Part shown: positions 1-5,257 of the stretch, piece after piece
How the letters are laid out: each line of letters opens with the position of its first letter
How positions within the stretch are numbered: the first letter of the stretch is position 1
Assembly (NCBI GenBank): GCA_016783105.1
Contig: JADHXF010000071.1
Coordinates: forward strand, 1-7,320
Direction of reading: 5' to 3'
Length of the DNA stretch: 7,320 nt
Origin: Dehalococcoidales bacterium
GTDB lineage: Bacteria > Chloroflexota > Dehalococcoidia > Dehalococcoidales > RBG-16-60-22
The notes under the pieces: generated by a model
Told to the model about the DNA's origin: nothing
Seen by the model: the letters and a program-made list of their open reading frames with translations, nothing else
Database searches by the model: none
Translations under genes and position numbers: made by a program

Positions 1-8
1 CCCTGTGT

Positions 9-42
9 CCCCCTCTCCTTCCAAGGAGAGGGGGATTTTTTT
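9..42 (+). terminator. Intrinsic terminator, plus strand
   Basis: A perfect 12-bp inverted repeat (ccccctctcctt at 9-20 and aaggagaggggg at 23-34) is followed directly by an A and seven T residues (35-42). With only two bases between the arms, the real loop probably opens to about six. The T-run lies on the plus-strand side only, so the signal points rightwards. It would end a plus-strand transcript entering from the left, converging on tilS. No such gene is visible inside the window. The palindrome could also be a copy of a dispersed repeat. Confidence 0.75.
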
Positions 43-65
43 AAAAGAGGGGCTTCGCCCCTCTT
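41..65 (-). terminator. Probable tilS-operon terminator, minus strand
   Basis: The 9-bp arms aagaggggc (45-53) and gcccctctt (57-65) enclose a three-base loop. Read on the minus strand this hairpin begins 20 bp after the tilS stop codon. It ends in a short T stretch (the last two stem bases plus two more) before turning into A-rich sequence. The stem is strong but the U-tract is short, so termination may be only partial. Its place immediately after the last gene of the leftward operon supports the role. Confidence 0.55.
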
Positions 66-85
66 GAACACCCCTTGGTAGAAAC

Positions 86-1513
86 TCAAACCCTTATAAA
101 TTCTAATCGCAGAACCTGTTTCGTGCCTTTGGTTACCTTCGCCCGTTCGTCAATACGCCAGCCGGCTACCCAGATAATCTGTTCGGGTGAGCAGATAATC
201 GGCACCCGCCGCCGCCAGGCCCGGGGTATTTTGCTGTCAATCATGAATTCGTTCAGTTTCTTGGGCTGGCTCATGCCCAGAGGCTGAAAGCGGTCGCCGG
301 GACGGCGCGGGCGTACGGTCAGTTTATCTCCCGTTCGGTCAAGGTCAAAGCAGGCAGTATAGCTGTCGTCATCATCCGCAACCTGCTTCCGGGCAATAAC
401 ATCGGCCATGACCCGCCAGCCCGGCAGTGCCGTTTCCCCCGGTATCTTTAAATTATGTTCTTTTGTTATATCCGGGAATGGTGACAGGGCTGCGGGGTCG
501 CTGCCCAGAAGATAGCGGTCATACTCGATGGCGAAGACCAGGCCATCGGGCAGGGTGATGATTTTTCCCGCCGGCTTGCGCAGAGAGGTCAGGACTTCTT
601 CGATATGCCGGCTCTCGATATCCATCAGGTTGCCAACCAGCTTCTCCATGGCGGCTCGCAGCAGGTGGCGTTGCAGGGCAGGCGGCAGCTTGATAAAACG
701 CTCCCGGTCCAGAATTACCGTTCTTTCCTGTTCGGTAACGATGTTGCCGCCCAATTCAAGGGCGACCTCTTCCAGAGCGGCGAGGTCGTCGGAGGCAATG
801 CGGGCGGTGCGGAGCAGGGCATCGCCTACCTGCGGGTTATAGCTCTGGAGAAGAGGAATAAGCTGCTGCCGGATCCGGTTCCTCAGCGGTGACAGAGAAA
901 GATTGGAGGTATCAAGGCGCGGTTTAAGCCGGTAACGGCGGCAGTAAGCGACCGTCTCCTCCCGGCTCATTTTCAGCAGCGGCCGGATTACGTTCAGGGC
1001 AACCTTCCCGGGACGCCACTGGCTGGATGGCTGCAGTCCTCGCAGCCCCCGCGTGCCGCTGCCCCGGATTAAATGCATCAGGATGGTTTCGATATGGTCG
1101 TCAAGAGTGTGCCCTACCGCCACGGCATCGGCTCCGGTAGCTCTGGCAACATCAGCCAGGAAATTATAACGCACTTCGCGTGCCGCCTCTTCCAGGGAGA
1201 GGCGCTCGCTTTTCTGATAGGCTTTCACATCTCGCTTTTCCACGGTGGCTGGCAAACCAAGCCTTTGCGCCAGGTCGGTCACGTAGTTGGCATCAGCGTC
1301 GGACTCGTCACCGCGCAGCTGGTGGTTGAGGTGGGCAACGTGCAGCGCGACACCCGGTTTATCCCGCAGCCCGAGTAAAATATGCAGGAGGCAGACCGAG
1401 TCGGGGCCGCCTGAGACCGCCGCCACCACTTTACCCCCCTCCGGTATCAGGCGGTGTGCCATGATAAATTTAAAAACCAGCTCGGGTAAATCGACCGTGT
1501 GTCTTTGTTTCAT
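86..1513 (-). CDS. tilS: tRNA(Ile)-lysidine synthetase TilS
   Basis: TilS uses ATP to attach lysine to C34 of the CAU-anticodon tRNA(Ile), giving lysidine. This switches the tRNA from AUG to AUA decoding and from methionine to isoleucine charging, and the enzyme is normally essential. In the 475-residue product the PP-loop ATP-binding motif SGGPDS lies at residues 34-39. The HLNHQLRG motif is at about 61-68, the GHTLDD motif at about 134-139, and the RNRIR segment at about 211-215. A TilS C-terminal domain (around 390-440, containing RPRRPGDRFQPLG) completes a full-length architecture. An in-frame GTG at 1520-1522 would add three residues, but it has no Shine-Dalgarno. The ATG at 1511-1513 has GGTGG five bases upstream, so I chose it. 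The gene is last in a leftward operon, just after the DUF2344 gene, and a hairpin follows its TGA. Confidence 0.95.
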   Translation of the reverse strand: MKQRHTVDLPELVFKFIMAHRLIPEGGKVVAAVSGGPDSVCLLHILLGLRDKPGVALHVAHLNHQLRGDESDADANYVTDLAQRLGLPATVEKRDVKAYQKSERLSLEEAAREVRYNFLADVARATGADAVAVGHTLDDHIETILMHLIRGSGTRGLRGLQPSSQWRPGKVALNVIRPLLKMSREETVAYCRRYRLKPRLDTSNLSLSPLRNRIRQQLIPLLQSYNPQVGDALLRTARIASDDLAALEEVALELGGNIVTEQERTVILDRERFIKLPPALQRHLLRAAMEKLVGNLMDIESRHIEEVLTSLRKPAGKIITLPDGLVFAIEYDRYLLGSDPAALSPFPDITKEHNLKIPGETALPGWRVMADVIARKQVADDDDSYTACFDLDRTGDKLTVRPRRPGDRFQPLGMSQPKKLNEFMIDSKIPRAWRRRVPIICSPEQIIWVAGWRIDERAKVTKGTKQVLRLEFIRV

Positions 1514-1529
1514 CGATGCCACCGGTAAC

Positions 1530-2177
1530 TTAATTCGACTTGAGGATGAGTTTCGTGCGGTGAACTGATTTCGGGGGTTCCGTGAACCCCAGGGCGGCGG
1601 ACACCTGCTCGGGCCTTCCCGAACCGCCGCTGTCGCAGCGCAGCCTCATCCCGACGGTACAGTGATTGTTCTGATAGTCGAGCAGCCATATATCATCGAT
1701 TAGCGCCCTCAAATCGTAATGTCGCGGGCCGGTGTCTCGCTGGTGCTGCCAGGGAAGATTATCAAGGGAGAGGAGAGAAGCAATGGCGGACGCTAACTCC
1801 GGCTGTCCCTTTTCCGTTGCCAGCTCCACGGTGTATTCCGCGAAGCGAATCTGCGACTGTAGTGAGGGCAAGGTCTCGGCAATCGGGATGACCTGAAGGA
1901 TTTCAAAGCCAGCGGGCAATTGCCGGGTTACCGCTGCCGTGAAGAAATGCGGCGAGACCTGCTTGGTCAGGGTAATATCCATCAGTTCCGCCTGGCTGGT
2001 AACACCTACGGCGAGCGGCGCCGCCAGAGAAATTTTAGGGTGAGGATGAAATCCTTCGGAATAAGCAAGCAATATGCCGGCACGGCTTAAGGCTCTCTGC
2101 CAGAGACGCATGATATCAAGATGGGAAATGTATTTTACTTCCTCGCCACGACGGTATTTTATACGTAAATGGTGCAT
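1530..2177 (-). CDS. TIGR03936/DUF2344 family protein (radical SAM-associated)
   Basis: This 215-residue protein belongs to the DUF2344 family, in which members are often fused to, or encoded beside, a B12-binding-type radical SAM protein. Its biochemical role is not established. Family hallmarks are the N-terminal segment YISHLDIMRLWQRAL (residues 16-30) and the stretch SEGFHPHPKISLAAPLAVG (40-58), with the conserved GFHPHPK core. The length fits a stand-alone domain, and there is no radical SAM domain or CxxxCxxC motif. The ATG at 2175-2177 fits the family start, but no clear Shine-Dalgarno precedes it. It lies 18 bp after the stop of the upstream CNNM gene, so translational coupling is likely. 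TilS follows with a gap of about 16 bp. No radical SAM partner is encoded in the window. Family assignment is confident, function unknown. Confidence 0.88.
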   Translation of the reverse strand: MHHLRIKYRRGEEVKYISHLDIMRLWQRALSRAGILLAYSEGFHPHPKISLAAPLAVGVTSQAELMDITLTKQVSPHFFTAAVTRQLPAGFEILQVIPIAETLPSLQSQIRFAEYTVELATEKGQPELASAIASLLSLDNLPWQHQRDTGPRHYDLRALIDDIWLLDYQNNHCTVGMRLRCDSGGSGRPEQVSAALGFTEPPKSVHRTKLILKSN

Positions 2178-2195
2178 TGCTTTTTGATATCAGGA

Positions 2196-3503
2196 TTATT
2201 CGGTTTCCTTTTTCTGTTCTGCCTGGCCGGGCTGTCCGCTTCCGGCTGGTTTTTCCTTGGTGAGCAGGATTTTTTCGATTTTACGACCGCGCATCTCGGT
2301 GATAACCAGCTTCAGGCCTTTATATCGAAATTGCTCGTTCTGCTTCGGAATATGCCCCAGCAGGTGCAGGACAAAACCGGCTGCTGTTTCATAGTCACCC
2401 TCGGGCAGGTCAAGCTCCATCTCTTCGTTCACTTCCTCGATGCGCATGCCGCCGTCGACCTGAAAGGTGTACTCATTTATGACCTCGAACTCTTTCTCCA
2501 CTTCCGCCAGCTCATCACCCACCGGGCCGACGATTTCCTCGACCAGCCTGGTCAGGCTGACGATGCCGGCGGTGCCGCCGTACTCATCAATGGCAACGCA
2601 CATGCGGAAGTTCTTATCCCGCATCTCGGCGAAGAGGTCGTTAATGCGCTTGGACTCCGGAGCGAAGTAGGCGGGGCGTACCAGCTCGTCAATGGTGCTG
2701 TCTTTGTCAAATCCGTCTTTCGCCCGGGCCATGAGCACGTCCTTGACGGAGAGGATGCCGACCACGTTATCCATGTTCTCCTGGTAGACGGGGAAGCGGG
2801 ACAGAGGCGATTCCGAATAAAGGTTGAGGAAGTCGGATATTTTGGCACCCTGTTCGATAGCGACGACCTCGGGTCGGGGTACCATAACCTCGCGAACCGG
2901 TCGGTCACCGAAGTCGAAAACGTTGTGCAGCATTTTCGCTTCGTCTTCTTCAACCGAGCCCTCTTTCCTGCCCATGACAATCATGGTGCGGATTTCCTCC
3001 GGGCTGGCGATGTATTTGGAGACCGGGGTGCCGCCGAACAGCCTGGTGAAGCCAACGGCTATCCAGCTGAGGACGATGACGAAGGGTATAAAGAGCCAGG
3101 AGAAGAATTCCAGTACGCGCACAAACAGTCGTGACAGGCTCTCGGCGTGCTGGTAGGCCAGCGTCTTGGGTGTCGTCTCGGCAAAGACGAGGAGAACGGC
3201 GGTAACACCGATTGTGGAGATAAGGACACCGTGCTCCGGCCACACGGAGATAGCCAGCGCGGTAGCCAGTGCGGCCGCCGCGGTATTGGCCAGGTTGGTG
3301 CCGAGGAGGACCGTGGAAAGGAATTTTTCCGGGCGCTCAAGCATGCGGGCGACCCGCCTTGCCCCCTTTACCTCGGTGAGTACCATGTGCTGCAATTTGA
3401 TGCGCTGCACGGAAAAGAAAGCCGTTTCCGAGCTGCAGAAGAATGCGGAAAGGAGAACACAGCCGAGAAACAGGATTACATATACAAGCTCAGTACCGGA
3501 CAT
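2196..3503 (-). CDS. CNNM/CorC-family membrane protein with CBS pair (paralogue 2)
   Basis: This 435-residue inner-membrane protein is of the type often annotated hemolysin family protein; characterised relatives are CorC/CNNM Mg2+ (Na+-coupled) transporters. An N-terminal DUF21/CNNM domain (about 1-190) has hydrophobic segments near 5-29, 62-86, 92-110 and 134-155. It carries the SSETAF motif (24-29), GTNLANTAAAA (68-78) and AETTPK (108-113), which resemble the family's conserved ion-site regions. A CBS pair follows (about 205-330, including VPRPEVVAIE and the DEYGGTAGIVSL segment). A CorC_HlyC transporter-associated domain covers about 335-417. The tail is short, polar and Gln/Gly-rich. The ATG at 3501-3503 lies 6 bp after the previous stop and has an AAGGGA Shine-Dalgarno about 9 bases upstream. 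It is a tandem paralogue of the next gene upstream, and its C-terminal half is nearly identical to it in DNA. The transported ion is inferred from the family. Confidence 0.92.
   Translation of the reverse strand: MSGTELVYVILFLGCVLLSAFFCSSETAFFSVQRIKLQHMVLTEVKGARRVARMLERPEKFLSTVLLGTNLANTAAAALATALAISVWPEHGVLISTIGVTAVLLVFAETTPKTLAYQHAESLSRLFVRVLEFFSWLFIPFVIVLSWIAVGFTRLFGGTPVSKYIASPEEIRTMIVMGRKEGSVEEDEAKMLHNVFDFGDRPVREVMVPRPEVVAIEQGAKISDFLNLYSESPLSRFPVYQENMDNVVGILSVKDVLMARAKDGFDKDSTIDELVRPAYFAPESKRINDLFAEMRDKNFRMCVAIDEYGGTAGIVSLTRLVEEIVGPVGDELAEVEKEFEVINEYTFQVDGGMRIEEVNEEMELDLPEGDYETAAGFVLHLLGHIPKQNEQFRYKGLKLVITEMRGRKIEKILLTKEKPAGSGQPGQAEQKKETE
2250..2684. repeat. Direct repeat block, copy in downstream CNNM gene
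   Basis: This 435-bp block aligns without gaps to 3591-4025 at a constant offset of 1341 bp. Hand comparison finds about 31 mismatches (roughly 93% identity). Perfect runs are 2250-2316 (67 bp), 2389-2462 (74 bp) and 2596-2684 (89 bp). It encodes the second CBS motif through most of the CorC_HlyC domain. Similarity continues more weakly beyond 2684 and falls off in the membrane domain. Confidence 0.9.
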
Positions 3504-3509
3504 AGCGTA

Positions 3510-4841
3510 TCATCCCTTACCTTTTTCGGGCGTTTTCTTTTTCGCAGTCGCTTTTTTCACGCGGTCGGAGCGCTGCGCTTCGACGGCTTCTTTTTCCTTG
3601 GTGAGCAGGATTTTTTCGATTTTACGACCGCGCATCTCGGTGATAACCAGCTTCAGGTCTCTATAGCGCAGCTGCTCATTCTGTCTAGGAATATGCCCGA
3701 GGAGGCAGAGCACAAAACCGGCTGCTGTCTCATAGTCACCCTCGGGCAGGTCAAGCTCCATCTCTTCGTTCACTTCCTCGATGCGCATGCCGCCGTCGAC
3801 CTGGAAGGTGTACTCATTGATGACCTCAAAGTCTTTCTCCGCTTCCGCCAGCTCATCACCCACCTCACCGACGATTTCCTCGACCAGCCGGCTCAGGCTG
3901 ACGATGCCGGCGGTGCCGCCGTACTCATCGACGACGACGCACATGCGGAAGTTCTTATCCCGCATCTCGGCGAAGAGGTCGTTAATGCGCTTGGACTCCG
4001 GAGCGAAGTAGGCGGGGCGTACCAGTTCGTCGATGGTACTGTCATCGGTAATCGCGTTTTTGGCTTCTGCCATGAGCACGTCCTTGACAGAGAGGATGCC
4101 AACCACGCTATCCATGTTTTCCTGGTAAACGGGGAAGCGGGACAGAGGTGATTCTGCATAAAGGTTGAGGAAGTCGGATATTTTGGCACCATGCTCGATG
4201 GAGACCACTTCTGGCCTGGGCACCATGACCTCGCGGACCGGGCGGTCACCGAAGTCGAAAACGTTGTGCAGTAAATCTGCCTCGGCTTCCTCCACGGCGC
4301 CTTCCTTCTCGCTGAGGGCAATCATGGCGCGGATTTCCTCCGGGCTGGCCAGCGACTTGGCAACGGCGGTGCCGCCGAACAGCCTGCTGAAAGCGGTGGC
4401 AATCCAGCTCAAGACAAAGACAAACGGCATAAACAGCCAGGAGAAGAATGTCAGAGGACGAGCGAAAAACATAGCCAGTCTCTCTGCGTGCTGGGCGGCT
4501 ACAGTTTTGGGTGTGGTCTCGGTAAAGATGAGCAGGAAAGCGGTAAGCCCGAGTGTGGCATATATAACACCATGCTCGCCCCAGAAATTAATGGCCAGTG
4601 CGGTGGCTATGGCGGCAGCAGCAGTGTTGGCCAGCGTGTTGCCGAAAAGAACGGTGGATAGCAGTTTCTCCGGGCGAGCAATTATCCTGGAGACGCGCTT
4701 CGCGCCCCTGACTTTGTTCTCGACCAGATGCTCAATCCTTACCCTCTGCAAATAAACAAAGGCCGTTTCCGAGCCGGAGAAGAAGGCCGAGGAAATCAGA
4801 CAGATAACAAGTAGCACCAGATAGAGGTCAATGTTAGGCAT
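3510..4841 (-). CDS. CNNM/CorC-family membrane protein with CBS pair (paralogue 1, first gene of operon)
   Basis: The 443-residue product has the same layout as its downstream neighbour: DUF21/CNNM membrane domain (about 1-185), CBS pair (about 200-325) and CorC_HlyC domain (about 330-415). Key motifs are GSETAF (23-28), GNTLANTAAAA (67-77), TETTPK (107-112) and DEYGGTAG (305-312). It is probably a divalent-cation (Mg2+-type) transporter or efflux protein, by family. I place the start at the ATG 4839-4841. The ATG 24 bp upstream (4863-4865) lies inside the -10 element of a strong promoter and so before the likely transcription start. The inner start also aligns with that of the paralogue, and an AAGGGGCGG Shine-Dalgarno sits five bases before it. 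Unlike the paralogue, it ends in a lysine-rich tail (about 432-443, ATAKKKTPEKGKG) that may be cytoplasmic and bind acidic partners; the tail's role is unknown. Confidence 0.9.
   Translation of the reverse strand: MPNIDLYLVLLVICLISSAFFSGSETAFVYLQRVRIEHLVENKVRGAKRVSRIIARPEKLLSTVLFGNTLANTAAAAIATALAINFWGEHGVIYATLGLTAFLLIFTETTPKTVAAQHAERLAMFFARPLTFFSWLFMPFVFVLSWIATAFSRLFGGTAVAKSLASPEEIRAMIALSEKEGAVEEAEADLLHNVFDFGDRPVREVMVPRPEVVSIEHGAKISDFLNLYAESPLSRFPVYQENMDSVVGILSVKDVLMAEAKNAITDDSTIDELVRPAYFAPESKRINDLFAEMRDKNFRMCVVVDEYGGTAGIVSLSRLVEEIVGEVGDELAEAEKDFEVINEYTFQVDGGMRIEEVNEEMELDLPEGDYETAAGFVLCLLGHIPRQNEQLRYRDLKLVITEMRGRKIEKILLTKEKEAVEAQRSDRVKKATAKKKTPEKGKG
3591..4025. repeat. Direct repeat block, copy in upstream CNNM gene
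   Basis: Partner of 2250-2684, with perfect runs at 3591-3657, 3730-3803 and 3937-4025. Mismatches cluster in two patches, around 3658-3729 (17 of 72) and 3804-3936 (14 of 133). Synonymous positions are unchanged within the perfect runs, which points to homogenisation rather than protein constraint alone. Recombination between the copies would delete one gene and leave an in-frame hybrid. Confidence 0.9.
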
Positions 4842-4846
4842 CAAGA

Positions 4847-4855
4847 CCGCCCCTT
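4847..4855 (-). promoter_or_regulatory. Shine-Dalgarno deciding the CNNM start
   Basis: On the minus strand AAGGGGCGG ends five bases before the ATG at 4839-4841. The predicted transcription start lies at about 4854, so the leader would be only about 13 bases and consist almost entirely of this site. It supports the inner ATG; the outer ATG at 4863-4865 has no purine-rich site before it. Confidence 0.6.
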
Positions 4856-4860
4856 GCATA

Positions 4861-4889
4861 ATCATATCATCGGCTTATAGGGGTGTCAA
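4861..4889 (-). promoter_or_regulatory. Sigma-70-type promoter of the CNNM-CNNM-DUF2344-tilS operon
   Basis: On the minus strand a perfect -35 box TTGACA (4884-4889) is separated by exactly 17 bases from TATGAT (4861-4866), a five-of-six match to the -10 consensus. Transcription should begin near 4854, just before the AAGGGGCGG ribosome-binding site and the ATG at 4841. It is the only strong promoter-like signal I see between the two transcription units. I see no clear operator repeat overlapping it, so it may be constitutive. Confidence 0.75.
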
Positions 4890-4899
4890 AGGGGCGTCG

Positions 4900-4929
4900 A
4901 AAAAATTATCCCCTCTGCGGGAGAGAGGA
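4900..4929 (-). terminator. Weak terminator-like hairpin after the nrdJ-HTH unit
   Basis: On the minus strand CCTCT (4924-4928) can pair with AGAGG (4912-4916) across a seven-base loop, and six T residues (4900-4905) follow after a six-base gap. The stem is short and the T-run is displaced, so this is a weak call. Its place between the HTH stop codon and the next promoter is right for a terminator. It also resembles a degraded copy of the C-rich palindrome at 9-34. Confidence 0.4.
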
Positions 4930-5005
4930 TTCGCTAAAGAAAAGAAGACTTTTAAACCAGGCACAATGCTGGCCGTGATTAAAGGATATTATAGAGGGCT
5001 ATAGC

Positions 5006-5239
5006 TTACCCCCCGCCGTTACTCGCCTGCCTGAGGTTATCCAGAACTGACCGGTCTATTTTCATTTCCTGCCCCTCCTCAAGTCGATTCAGGTAGTCGC
5101 GGGAGACACTGGCCTTGCGGGCAAGCTCATCGAGGGAGAGCCCGCAGCGGAGGCGCAGTTCTCTAATCCCTTCGCCAACGCGCCTGGCCTCCATTCCCTC
5201 CAGAACAATGAAGTCTCTATTCACTCTGTTGACAACCAA
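5006..5239 (-). CDS. Small XRE-type helix-turn-helix protein
   Basis: This 77-residue protein is little more than one XRE/Cro-type DNA-binding domain. Helix 1 is around IRELRLRCG (residues 26-34), the helix-turn-helix is LSLDELARKASVSRDYLNRLEEG (about 35-57, matching the family pattern of a Ser/Gln-rich helix 2 and recognition helix 3), and a final helix is around 63-72. There is no effector, membrane or dimerisation domain. The start is a TTG at 5237-5239, backed by an excellent GGAGGTGA Shine-Dalgarno; the next in-frame ATG (residue 16) lacks comparable support. It begins 18 bp after the nrdJ stop, so it is probably co-transcribed with nrdJ. It may regulate that operon or itself, but no target operator is visible here. 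A toxin-antitoxin role is unlikely because no partner gene adjoins it. Confidence 0.8.
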   Translation of the reverse strand: MVVNRVNRDFIVLEGMEARRVGEGIRELRLRCGLSLDELARKASVSRDYLNRLEEGQEMKIDRSVLDNLRQASNGGG

Positions 5240-5243
5240 ATTT

Positions 5244-5252
5244 TCACCTCCC
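5244..5252 (-). promoter_or_regulatory. Strong Shine-Dalgarno selecting a TTG start
   Basis: The minus strand carries GGGAGGTGA in the 18-bp gap after the nrdJ stop codon, four bases before the TTG start of the HTH gene. Pairing with the 16S rRNA 3' end would be nearly complete. The strong site probably offsets the poor TTG initiation codon. Confidence 0.8.
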
Positions 5253-5257
5253 GGTAA

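Noticed and set aside
2169..4151. Two long plus-strand open frames (2169-3134 and 3147-4151) that resemble each other
   Set aside because: Each lies antisense to a CNNM/CorC gene with clear family motifs. They resemble each other only because the sense genes are duplicated, and their translations (His/Asp/Gly-rich) match no family I recognise.
4863..4865. Upstream ATG as start of the first CNNM gene (451 residues)
   Set aside because: It falls inside the predicted -10 box, lacks a ribosome-binding site, and adds residues absent from the paralogue.
4957..4972. Small inverted repeat ccag-gca / tgctgg between the HTH and CNNM genes
   Set aside because: The stem is six pairs with a bulge and a three-base loop. 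T-rich sequence follows on the minus strand, but the structure is too weak to call a terminator.
4998..5005. Eight-base palindrome gctatagc just after the HTH stop codon
   Set aside because: It is too short to be significant, has no second copy that I noticed, and is not near a promoter.
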